Made by a program: the position numbers and the translations under genes. From Apoderus coryli (lineage: Eukaryota; Arthropoda; Insecta; Coleoptera; Attelabidae), in contig OU452215.1 of assembly GCA_911728435.2 (NCBI GenBank), forward strand, positions 310,001-374,000: a stretch of 64,000 bases of DNA, in the 5' to 3' direction. Shown here piece by piece: positions 32,771 to 43,471 of this stretch. Every line of letters begins with the position of its first letter. Within the stretch, counting starts at the first letter, position 1. The notes beneath the pieces are model-generated. The model worked only from the letters and a program-made list of their open reading frames with translations. It had not been told where the DNA came from and searched no databases.

Positions 32771-34340
32771 ACCATACCTAAAAATATTGAAAATAAATAG
32801 AAACATTTTTGAGTTACCCCGTACATCACCCTATGCAATAATTTCATCAACTAATCTAAAAAACTCTGAAATTTATTGCTTTGCCCTTTTTATAACAGAT
32901 AACGTAGGCAACACTGTCCTAATGTACGTAGTTGGTTGCTGCCCTTCAACACCTGATGTATCATAGGAGTCTAGTAGCGACGTACGTATGAATATCTACT
33001 TTCTTGACGAATGGAGAACCTGTTATAAAAACTACTAATGTATATATGATCAAGATTATAAGAAATAGATATTTACCAGAAAAATAAGTACCTATTATTA
33101 ATATAAAATACTAAATTTAATTAATTAAACAGGTAAAGTTAGGTTTAATACGAAAATTGTAAATCTATAATAAAATTAGTCAGCTAAGTACGTACGTCAT
33201 TAGTTATTTGGAAACAACCCTGACCGAGATCAATAAGATGAAATTGACCTAGTAACCTTTAGTTTAGTTTCAAACAAATCTAAATAATAATAATAATAAT
33301 GTACCTACCTTCCTTTAAGTACAACATAAACGACATACCTACCTAGGTTTCTCAAACAAATTCTTCCTGATAAATGACGAACCTTATAAAAACTGTAAAT
33401 TGTAATTGTTGGTATTTTCTGATCGAGAATAAGTTTCAGTAAATAGTAGATACTTAGTTTTACAAAGTACTCACGTTGTTAAAAGCATATTTATGTAGCT
33501 GGATGTAAAAACTGTTGTCTGTATTGTGGCCTTTTTATAGACTTCATTAATAAAAAAATAACTCTACTTGTAATTGTTTGTTGCTGGGGATATATCTCGG
33601 GTAAAAGTAGGTACTTCCTTACTTGCATTGTTTTTGTATATTTCTGTATCTATCACTTTGGAATAACAATAATATGTTGTTTACCGTTGATGTGGTAGGT
33701 ATAATGTTTTAATTTTAAGAATATTAGCCTGTTTGTTTTGATCATAATATACCTAGTAGGTAGCTAACAACAACAAATGTTTGCCTGAAATATTGAATAC
33801 CTGTTATGTATTTGTATTAAACTACTTACTGTGCAAGTGTGTATGCTATATTTACTAATGTTTATTAATTTCGATTAATTGTGTTTATTGTTGTTTTCTG
33901 CGGAAGTTTATGATGAGTGGCCATTTGCAAAATTGGAGTGATTGGTCACGGAATTAGTCGAGTCGTAAACGATGTGCGCCATTGTTGCCATATTGGGCCA
34001 CATTCTAAAAAATCACTCTCTGGGATAATTATATTTGGAATTAAAGCAGTTGTTAAAAAATTAGGTAAGCCTTCACTGTTCATGGCAGTATTTTATAGGT
34101 TATGTATGTATGTATTATTTTCAATTGCAATGGATGAAAGAATTTGAATGCGTTTGTTTGTGAAAAGGATAGGCATCATAGCCAAATGAAACATAATGTT
34201 CATTTCCTGTGTGGTGGTCGTTAGTGTCGCCTCTATATTGAAGGCAAAAATGGGTGTCATCGGTATGATTTTATGTGGTTTTTCGCACATTTTGTAAGTA
34301 ATATTGCAAATGCTGCGTATATCAGTGTCTTTTAAATTTT
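32771..34340. other. Spacer, nothing recognised
   Basis: AT-rich with many 'tacctac/gtaggta' words. No open frame above about 76 codons and no shared repeat was recognised. It forms the loop between the copy 2 and copy 5 inverted arms. Confidence 0.5.
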
Positions 34341-34349
34341 GTTCTTTAT

Positions 34350-35375
34350 ATTTAACATGTGTTTTTAAAGAGTGTCATTGTATATTTATTTGGAAAAATG
34401 TAAAAGAACGTTATGTGTGACAGCTGAACTAAATTAGATTTGTCAATTTTAAGGAATATACCAGTCGCATTTAAGGTTTGATAGATTAATAAAAATGAAC
34501 GAAAAACGCAATAATTGGGAGTATAGGATATGAAAAAGGCACAGAGGCGTCCCAAATATGCTTGTACGTAACTTTAAAATTGTTTTTGTACCTAAACACA
34601 GAACCAAAACAGGTATTTATTTCAAAGTAATAGCAGTACTTTATAATGCTTTTTTCTTGAATTTCCTCGTAGAAAAAGTTATTCACCTCCTTCTCACACT
34701 TTAATTACGTTTCTGTAGATGAAAATTAATTAGAAAAATGCATTATTTTATCAAAGTCCTTGACGTTTGGAAAATAGTAGATGTAAAAGTTTAAAAAGGA
34801 AATTTTCAATATAGGTGGCGCTGCTGTTCGGCCTGACGGCCGAACTTTTGGTTTAGTGGCTCTAAATTGAGCCTTTTTTTCCCCATTTTAGACAAAGACG
34901 CGAAGATCACTCGTTAGTATATATTAATAACGAGTGACAGTCTGTCTTTGTCGAAAATGGGGAAAAAAAGGCCCAATTTAGAGCCACTAAACCAAAAGTT
35001 CGGCCGTCAGGCCGAACAACAGCGCTACCTATATTGAAAATTTCTTTTTTAAACTTTTACATCTACTATTTTCCAAACGTCAATGACTTTGATAAAATAA
35101 TGCATTTTTCTAATTAATTTTCATCAAAAACGAAATTAAAGAGTGAGAAGGAGGTGAATAACTTTTTCTACGAGGAAAATAAAGAAAACAGCAGTACAAA
35201 ACTGCAAAAAATGCTACTACTAAATCAATAAATTTACCTTTTTGCAACATCCACACATACAATAAAAGCGTATTGATTTATACTAGGCACTGTTCTAAAC
35301 ACGGGAGTGCACTTTTACGGTATGGTACGGCCCTTTATTAGATTTTTAATTGTAAACTAAAAATGTTGGAAAATC
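34350..35375. repeat. Head-to-head H-element pair (copies 3 and 4), a palindrome centred near 34925
   Basis: 34560-34925 (plus) and 34926-35170 (minus) are inverted copies meeting at 'tagtatatattaataacgag'. Hairpin 1 occurs in both (34826-34845 and 34998-35017) with the same stem as copy 2. Copy 4 continues outward to 35375 with sequence matching copy 1. Copy 3 instead continues outward with sequence matching copy 2. Hairpin 2 is absent at the centre: both copies stop at about the same point before it. Confidence 0.82.
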
Positions 35376-35399
35376 TTATTTAAATAAGTATTATTATTG

Positions 35400-35480
35400 A
35401 TATATTGATGAAACTAGAAGTGTCAACTAAAATAAGTGACACCAACGTTAGAAAAAAATATTACCAAATTATGAAAAACC
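35400..35480. repeat. Outer flank shared with copy 6
   Basis: 'gaaactagaagtgtcaac' and 'aagtgacaccaacgttaga' recur at 40170-40225 beyond copy 6. This suggests that the mobile unit extends this far past hairpin 1. Confidence 0.55.
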
Positions 35481-35645
35481 AACGAACCCAAAATACAAGA
35501 TACTGTAGTCCCAAGAATAACGTGCACCACTATTAAGGTTGACGTTATTTTAACATCTGGCTATGCGCTAAGTATTTCTCAGATTATAACATTAATTAAT
35601 AAGCAGAACAGGGTAATACAAAAAAACATTAATTAGCCCACATTT

Positions 35646-36612
35646 CTTCTTTTTGCGGTGCCTTGCCTGTCTCAGGCGTGGGCTATCTCCGTGACAATCT
35701 GGTTGAAGCGCTCTCTATCTTTAGCTGCTTGGAATAATTGTTCTACTCCCAGTCCGGTCCAATTCCTGATGTTTCGCAGCCATGATAGTTTTTTGGGGCC
35801 TATCCATCTTCTGCCCTCAACTTTTCCCTGGATGATCAGGCGAGGAATGTGGTACTTGGGTCCTCGTGTTATATGTCCAAAGTAGCTAACCTTTCTTGTT
35901 TTTATGGAGTCCAGGAGTTCTCGATCTTTATCCAGCTGTCTGAGAACTTCTTCATTGCTAGTATGCGTCGTCCAAGAGATTTTGAGGATTCTCCGATAGC
36001 ACCACATCTCGAATGCCTCTATTTTATTCATGGTGTCAATTTTAAGGGTCCATGTCTCACAGCCGTACAGAAAAATGCTCCATATGTAACATCGGAATGT
36101 TCTGAGCCGCGTTTGAATTGAGAGATTTCTATTAGTAAGGGTGGGTTTCCATTTACTAAACATCCCACGTGCCATTTCAATCCTCGCTTTAATCTCTTCT
36201 TCGCATGTTATTTCATTGTTCAGCCAACTTCCCAGATACTTGAAGTGTGATACCAACTCGATGTTGTGTCCGTTGATTGTGATCGGAATTGGTTCTATGT
36301 TTATTTTACCTACCGCCATCCATTTTGTTTTTTTTATGTTTATATTAATACCCCATCTTCGTCCAGCCTCATACACTCTGTCCAGCAACACTTGCAAGTC
36401 CTCCATAGACTCAGCGATAATAGCGGTATCATCTGCGTACCTTACGTTGTTTATGATTTCGCCTCCTATCTTTGCTCCCTCTCTCCTGCCATCTAAGGCC
36501 TCGTGAAATATGTTTTCTGAGTAGAAATTGAATAACATGGGTGACAAGACACACCCCTGTCTCACACCACGTCTTATTAGTATTTCGTCTGTAACGCTGT
36601 CCTCTAGCCTGA
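35646..36612 (-). pseudogene. 5'-truncated LINE: reverse transcriptase C-terminal half
   Basis: An open frame of 314 codons encodes the palm and thumb of a non-LTR reverse transcriptase. It has GVRQGCVLSPMLFNFYSE, then the catalytic box in VRYADDTAIIAES, a YLGSWL motif and the C-terminal CETWTL and RRWIGPKKLSWLRNI segments usual for insect LINEs of the RTE/Jockey-related kind (clade not resolved). The endonuclease and the first part of the RT are missing. It is flanked by an 8-bp duplication, ccacattt at 35638-35645 and 36613-36620, so this is a dead-on-arrival insertion into an H-element arm. The first codon of the open frame is an artefact of truncation. Confidence 0.88.
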
Positions 36613-36620
36613 CCACATTT

Positions 36621-37200
36621 AAGAAATTTTAAATGTATAGAAATTTATATACGGGGTAACTCAAAAATGTTATTTATTATTTAGGACTTTTAGACATCGC
36701 AGAATCTTATCAGCGATAGGTGACTTTTTATTTTCTTTAAAAGAGATATTTTTAGCATAAGCTTTAATTTTATATACGGGGTGAGTCAAAAATGTATTTC
36801 ATCACTTTGTTAAGGACAAAAAAGTAATATTTTGAATAATTTTTTGATTTATTTAGATTTCAAATCAAGATTTATTTGAAAGCTAAACTATAACCTCCTA
36901 GAGGTTATCTACGGGGTAACTCAAAAATGTTTATAATTGTTATTTATTATTTAAGACTTTTAGAGAACCTTATCAGCGATAGGTGACTTTTTATTTTCTT
37001 TAAAAGAGAAACTTTTAGCATAGTTTTTAAATTTATATACGGGGTGAGTCAAAAATGTATTTCATTATTTTGGACAAAAAAAGTAATATTTTGAATAATT
37101 TTTTGATTTCTTTGGGTTTCAATTCAAGATTTCTTTGAAAGTTAAACTATAATGTCCTAGAGGTTATCTACGGGGTTACTCTAAAATGTTTCTATTTATT
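36621..37200 (-). repeat. H-element satellite units (copy 5), 'cccgtatata' subtype
   Basis: About two units, inverted relative to copy 2, with 'tatacggggtgagtcaaaaa' at about 36773 and 37038 and 'ctacggggtaactcaaaaat' between them. It joins 35530-35645 once the LINE is removed. Confidence 0.78.
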
Positions 37201-37470
37201 TGCAATACTTTTTTTTAATTAATTTTTGAATTTTGTTTTTGAATTTGAAATTTTTTTTTTTTGAAGAATTTTTTTTGAAAATTTTTTTTTTTGAATTTTT
37301 TTTTTTTTTAATTTTTTTTTAATTTTTTTTTTTTTAATTTTTTTTCCTTGAAATTTTTATTCTTGATGTTTTTTTTTTTTATTTTTTTTAGAACCCTCAA
37401 TAGCTATTTTTAATAGATAAAACTACCACACAACGACTGGGAAATCCCGCAGGGATTTCTTGTCAAGAAG
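37201..37470 (-). repeat. H-element copy 5: T-rich tract, conserved block and hairpin 2
   Basis: A T-rich tract to 37385, conserved block, then hairpin 2 at 37441-37459 (gaaatccc, loop gca, gggatttc). Sequence similarity stops soon after, so hairpin 1 is missing from this copy. Confidence 0.75.
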
Positions 37471-37479
37471 TATAAATTG

Positions 37480-38330
37480 TGTAAGCCTTTATTCACTCTA
37501 ATCTTTAACGAAAACGAGTAAAAGTTCATACGTATCTCCTCCGAAGAAAAACAATTGTAAAATATGTCATGTGTTTTAACATACAGTTAAATATTGAGAA
37601 TAGGCATTAGGCTACCTTTGGTGAGGCTCATTTGAAGGGAAACATTTTTAAAATAGTTCCCAAATCGTCACATTTTTCATTAAAGTCAGTAGAAAAGAAA
37701 ACAGATTTGTGTGTTATTCTTATGGAATCTACTCGATTAAACAATATACCAACTTACAATGCTTTTCTGCCAGAATGTCTTTAAAACTATCTCTATCCTA
37801 CACCTCGTACTTATGCTTTCTGCAATAGCGTAATTAATCCGAAATCTATTTAGACCCTAGACACATGCAGATGCTTATTTAAACATAAACTCGAGTTCCC
37901 TAAGTTTATTTTATTTTATCTTTGCTAAAATAATTTCGTTGTCAAAAAAAATCTATATTATTTATGTCATTCCATTCTATTCATTCAAGATCTGGCAACA
38001 ACCAAGAAAAATTACTAAACACGCGGATGCCCCACTTTATTTGAAAATTTTCACCATCGTTAGTCACGTACTCATTAATTGCGTAATACCGAAAGCAATC
38101 GAGCAATCCGAAATATATTTATACCCCCAACCCAAGTCCAAATGCCTCATTAACCGGAAATCCTAAATTAGGCAAGCTTTTTTTATTTTATTTTTACAAA
38201 AATATTAACGTCGTTAAATATATTTCATTTTATTACCAGCTTGAAACTAAGTCTGACAACAATGCTAAAATCCTAATCGGTGGAAGTTACGACAATTGTG
38301 ACAAGTGACATATAACGCATAATTTTAAAT
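37480..38330. other. Spacer, nothing recognised
   Basis: No convincing gene or repeat. A 75-codon open frame at 37939-38166 (plus) has no recognisable similarity. Confidence 0.5.
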
Positions 38331-38334
38331 GTAT

Positions 38335-39310
38335 AGAAATTTATATACGAGGTGAATCAAAAATATATTTCTTTATTTTTTTAAGGACAAAAAAGTCATA
38401 TTTTAAATAATTTTTTGATTTCTTTAGATTTCAAATCAAGATTTTTTTGAAAGTAAAACTATACCCTCCTAGAGGTTACCTACGGGGTAACTCAAAAATG
38501 TTTATTAATGTTATTTATTATTTAAAACTTTTAGACATGGCAGAACCTTATCAGCGATAGGTGACTTTTTATTTTCTTTAAAAGAGACATTTTTAGCATG
38601 GGCTTTAAATTTATATACGGGGTGAGTCAAAAATGTATTTCGTTACTTTATTAAGGACAAATAAGTAATATTTTGAATAATTTTTTGATTTCTTTAGATT
38701 TCAATTCAAGATTTCTTTAAAAGTTAAACTATAACCTCCTAGAGGTTATCTACGGGGTAACTCAAAAATGTTTATTAATGTTATTTATTATTTAAAACTT
38801 TTAAACACGGCAGAACTTATCAGCGATAGGTGACTTTTTATTTTCTTTAAAAGAGAAATATTTAGCATACACATTAAATTTATATACAAGGTGAGTCAAA
38901 AATGTATTTCATTATTTTGGACAAAAAAGTAATATTTTGAATAATTTTTTGATTTCTTTGGGTTTCAATTCAATATTTCTTTGAAAGTTAAACTATAAGC
39001 TCCTAGAGGTTATCTACGGGGTAACTCAAAAATGTTTATTACTGTTATTTATTATTTAAGACTTTTAAACACGGCAGAACTTATCAGCGATAGGTGACTT
39101 TTTATTTTCTTTAAAAGAGAAATTTTTAGCATACACTTTAAATTTATATACGGGGTGAGTCAAAAATGTATTTCATTATTTTGGACAAAAAAGTAATATT
39201 TTGAAGAATTTTTTGATTTCTTTGGGTTTCAATTCAAGATTTCTTTAAAAGTTAAACTATAAGCTGCTAGCGGTTATCTACGGGGTAACTCAAAAATGTT
39301 TCTATTTATT
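38335..39310 (-). repeat. 266-bp tandem array (copy 6 satellite)
   Basis: 'ctacggggtaactcaaaaat' at about 38480, 38750, 39012 and 39278 gives a period of 262-270 bp. Each unit again has two halves. Same family as 1-1225 but inverted and diverged. Confidence 0.85.
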
Positions 39311-39790
39311 TTCGATAATAGATAGAAACAATTTCAGCTCTGCAATACTTTTTTTTATTTAATTTTTGAATTTTGTTTTTGAATTTTTGTTTTTTGAAAT
39401 TTTTTTTTTTCAAATTTTTTTTTGGAAATTTTTTTTTTTTAATTTTTTTTTGACATTTTCTTTTAATAATAGAAACATTTTTTTTCCTTGAAATTTTTTT
39501 CTTGATTTTTTTTTCATTTTTTTTATAACTCTCAATGACTTTTTTCATAGATAAAACTACCACACAATGACTGGGAAATCCCGCAGGGATTTCTTGTTAA
39601 TAATAATAAATGCTACTAGTGCTGTCTTCGTCGTCGAAAACCTGCAAAAAATGACCGCTATCTATGTGACTTACCTTAAAGCTGCACCGAAGGTGCAGCC
39701 GCAGGTCTGTCTATATGGAAAATTTGTTTTTTGCAGCATCCCAACGGGTACTTTTCAAGGAGATTTAATGCAGCCACACTATTTTAATTA
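39311..39790 (-). repeat. H-element copy 6 with a third hairpin-1 stem
   Basis: Going left to right: 'tcagctctgcaatactttt', T-rich tract, conserved block, hairpin 2 at 39575-39593 (gaaatccc, loop gca, gggatttc) and hairpin 1 at 39681-39699 (gctgcacc, loop gaa, ggtgcagc). Sequence between the hairpins is diverged from the other copies, but their order and spacing are kept. Confidence 0.75.
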
Positions 39791-39799
39791 ATTAATTTA

Positions 39800-40900
39800 A
39801 ATACATCGACACAGTTAATTTAAGTATGCGACGCAGAGGGAGATATCATCCAGCAGTTATTGAAAAATATATGATCACATCAACCCATCTGACGGCTCTC
39901 ATGACACTGTCACTTTAGGTTATTATCACTTTTTCAGTAATATTACTTCAAATACACAATGACAAATTCTAAATTTACTACAACTATATCGAATAACCAT
40001 TTATAACACTACAATATACAACATGTTGATAGAAATTGATCTTAAACATAAAAATAATGCCGAAAACTTTTATACTATTAATGTAAACAAAGAACATAAT
40101 AAAAAACTATTTGACACAAGCAATGTGTCTGTCGTTAGTAAAAAACATCTTACCAAAACCAAATTATGACGTGAAACTAGAAGTGTCAACGAAACTAAAA
40201 TAAGTGACACCAACGTTAGAAATATTAGCAAATTATGACGTGAAACTAGAGGCACAACTATATTGGAATTTGTCGATTTTTCTTTGAAAACCATTTTCAT
40301 GACTATATTCTTAGAAAAACATATGGGAGAAGCAATTTCGTATATTTTTAGTCGCAATCGTGTCAAAGAATGACGTACACATACGTAAATTCTATTGAAA
40401 AAGTATTAATCTTTCAAAGTATGACTCACTTCACACATACCACGTTCCTTTTATAAATATCACTATTCCAAATGTCATATAAATTGTGACAACTATCCCA
40501 CACAAAAATATTTCGATATCAATAAATAATTGTTTGTATTGGAAGCAAACTTTATATGAAAATTTTCAGTCAAAAATGATGCTTACTTATCTAAAAAATA
40601 ATGCAAATACACTGAACTCCACCACCAAAGAAGTAGAGGTTTTCCATAGTGTCAAATTATAACATAAATCCATCTGTCATAATAATTAACATGTACTATA
40701 CCGTCTATAGTAAAACAACGTAAATACAATAATTTCCAAAAATGTGCAAAAATATTACTGTAAAAGACAGAATGGAAATTGAAAAAGAATATATACCGGA
40801 AGATAAGTGTACAATCATATAAAATAGGGTTATCACCATACACTTTGATGAAATTATTTGTTGACATGCCGCAACGACTTAACTAACCATTATTTGTAGG
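39800..40900. other. Spacer with a short direct repeat
   Basis: 'aaattatgacgtgaaactag' occurs twice, at about 40162 and 40231. Otherwise nothing is recognised. Two short open frames (40070-40366 and 40652-40867, minus) look fortuitous. Confidence 0.5.
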
Positions 40901-40911
40901 AAAAACTTATT

Positions 40912-41000
40912 TTTTTTTTCCAACCCTCAATGACTTTTTTTGTAGATAAAACTACCACAAACGACTGGGAAATCCCAAAGGGATTTCTTGTTAAAAATAA
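40912..41000 (-). repeat. H-element copy 7 (hairpin 2 fragment)
   Basis: T-run, 'caaccctcaatgactttttt' block, then hairpin 2 at 40969-40987 (gaaatccc, loop aaa, gggatttc). The stem is identical to the other copies and only the loop differs. Confidence 0.72.
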
Positions 41001-41274
41001 TAAAATTGCAATTTCAGCTATTTCGATTGTACAAAAAATAGTATAAGCATCTCAAACAGTAAGTAGTTTACCGATCTCAATACTTTAAAAGCGATTTTTT
41101 TTCTTTGAAATATTTTTTTTAAGTAAACGTACGACGTTTCGGCTCATTATCCTTCCTCAGGTACATCTCTTACCTAAAATTAGATTTAAACTAAACAACT
41201 AATTGGTACATTTACACAACATTACAACAACATACAATTTTTTTACATTACCAACATTGCATGTTTTTATATAC

Positions 41275-41410
41275 AAATATTTTGGTGTATTCCACTTTTA
41301 GTAGGTATTATTTTGTTGGAATGAAAGTTTCATTCATTGATGATAGACCTAAATAAAACTTCCATGACAACAAAAATAATACCTACTAAAAGGGGTATAC
41401 CCCAAAATAT
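41275..41410. repeat. Short foldback repeat
   Basis: 'cttttagtaggtattatttt' at about 41298 and its inverse 'aaaataatacctactaaaag' at about 41372 form arms of some 50 bp that also cover 'attttggtgtat' and 'ataccccaaaat'. A palindromic MITE-like unit. Confidence 0.65.
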
Positions 41411-41682
41411 TGGTCCATAAAATCTATCAGGGTATACATGCGGTCAAATGAGTTGCTAGTAAAACCAGTATAGGTCACCAAGTAGAGATCCGCATATAGT
41501 TGTTTTGGAATACAATAGGGATCATATTCCTCTTACGCACTAACATGTTTAACTTTATCTATAAATTTAATTTGATAAACAACGAAAAAGAAATAAAACA
41601 ACAACATAAAATAGAAAGATATATTATATTGAAAAAAAAATCATAATAAAATAATTCATTCAAGTAACAACAAGAAATTATT

Positions 41683-42288
41683 GGTCTTGTTGAGGTAGTA
41701 TTGACACATCACCACCAGTCAACAAATCAGAATTTGTGGTAGTAGTTTGAACATTACTTACAGAGCAACCTGGTATGGATGAGTCTTATCACTATGCAAA
41801 ATTTCGCTACGCATTGTCGTCAACAATAGATGCCAGTAGTGGTGTTGCTGTAGCTTTGCTTCTCGAAGCATGTTCATGTAGACAACGGATAATGGAGCAT
41901 TTGAAAAGCCTTGAGATAATTTACTACCTTGAAAATCGACTAACACATTGTCTGGCAAAGAACCGCTACAATCACTGCTGACACCAAAACTGCCATTTGC
42001 AAAACCCATTGTTTCGTGTATGTCAGTTTTAGCACGTTTAATTTTAGGTTCACCCACAGAATTGTCTACATCAGCACTTGATTTACGACTACCTACTAAA
42101 TTTTGAATTTTAATAGGATTTTTACACCACCCGCGTAGTGTTGATTCAGGTACGTCAATATCGCGTGCCACAGAAGCTTTCGTTTCACCATTCAGAACAC
42201 GAGCAATTGCCGCCAGTTTCATTTCCGGACTTATTAAATTTGAAGTTCTTTTCCGTTTAAACATTTCACAGTATGAACTATGGTACAA
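41683..42288 (-). CDS. Pipsqueak-type helix-turn-helix protein, possible host gene exon or retrocopy
   Basis: The first 176 codons from 42288 include a clear psq/CENP-B-N type DNA-binding domain (residues 20-60, EMKLAAIARVLNGETKASVA then PESTLRGWC), as in insect distal antenna-like nuclear proteins. An alternative start is the MFKRKRT at about 42264. The rest is Ser/Lys-rich with a LREAKLQQHHYWHLL helix. The frame stops at 41758, but a consensus donor (ct/gtaagtaat) overlaps that stop. Independently, the next frame is open and protein-like down to a stop near 41683 (ending DLLTGGDVSILPQQDQ). So it is either exon 1 of a spliced gene or a copy with a frameshift near 41785. I cannot decide. Confidence 0.6.
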
Positions 42289-42289
42289 T

Positions 42290-43354
42290 TAGAATAAAAC
42301 TTCTTTAAACACAAATTTCACTTTCACGAGAATCCGTGTTACCTATATCACAATGTTAACTTAGTTGGAAACAAGACTGCTAGGTCCGCACTGAAGAACA
42401 GGAACAAAAAACACCGTATTTATATGGAAGTTAGGACACAGGTAGATGCGACTCCGACCGATAGTATTGGCTGTTGAATATTATACTTAATAGCCAATCA
42501 GAATTTTCTAATACGATCGTCATTTAGATCATGGTCGGATGGCGTATTAATTGTTATTAGTTTGCTTAATAATTTAATAATTTTAATTGTCAATAGTTAA
42601 TATTATGTTAATTAATGAAAGATTTGGGAACGAATAGGTATAAAAATAAGTTGGGAAATTCAGTATCCCATTATTGGCACTGAAAATGGAACAGTGCTTT
42701 TTCTCTATTTTTATTTACCTATTTGTTTTAATTTCGCTTTTAGTTTTAAACAAAATATAACTTAAAGTTAGAAAGAACTGTGATTTTGTACAAAATTAAT
42801 AATTAGTTACGTACCCAAAGAAAAGATTTAATTTATAATTTACTCGCAGGTTTAGAAAACAAATACGGATAAATGCGTTTCGCTCTCAATATAATATGAT
42901 CTCGTCAGAAATATTTATTTTATAAAACACGGGTCTTTAAAATCAAATTGTTAATGCTTTTATTAAAAATTAGATAAAATGTCTCGCGAAATAATATGGT
43001 TTTATTTATTTTTAATTTGAAAAACTATATAAGTAATTACAACAATTATTACAATTTAAGGGTATACTAGAGTCGATATAGAGACCACATCGCTAAAATA
43101 TTTTCAACATGAGCAGACTTCCGGTTATACCAAAATTGACGTCCACCTGCTAATTTTAAATGGAACACCTTGTGTATAATTATAACTTTGGAGTATTTTG
43201 TCTATGCACTTGCCTATACCTATCTTCAACTTTTTTTGAGTAAATAATTTATTTTGAAAACCTCATTTTAAAAACCTTTGGAATTAAAGTAAACGAAAAA
43301 AATAAGTATTTATATTACATACCTACTTGCCAATATTTTTATACCAATGTCAGT
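42290..43354. other. Spacer; nothing recognised except a short MITE-like scrap
   Basis: 43120-43180 has 'gacttccggttatacc', a word also seen near TIR elements at 62660. No gene is visible. The promoter of the psq-type gene would lie at 42290-42600, but no convincing motif was found. Confidence 0.45.
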
Positions 43355-43471
43355 TGCCACGATCCCCGTCGATATACAATGGGATATTGATAGGGTGTGG
43401 ACAAAGCTTTAAAAATTGGGAGGTGGCCAATTTTAAAGGAACAGTTGGTTCACCGGAAGTTAGGCACACCA
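43355..43471 (-). repeat. 3' LTR of element 2
   Basis: 117 bp. It abuts the truncated RT directly; the last RT codon overlaps the LTR's first three bases (TGG on the coding strand). No polypurine tract remains. Confidence 0.8.

Noticed and set aside
39306..39563. Lysine-rich 85-codon open frame (minus)
   Set aside because: It is the A/T tract and conserved block of H-element copy 6 read as codons; composition alone explains it.
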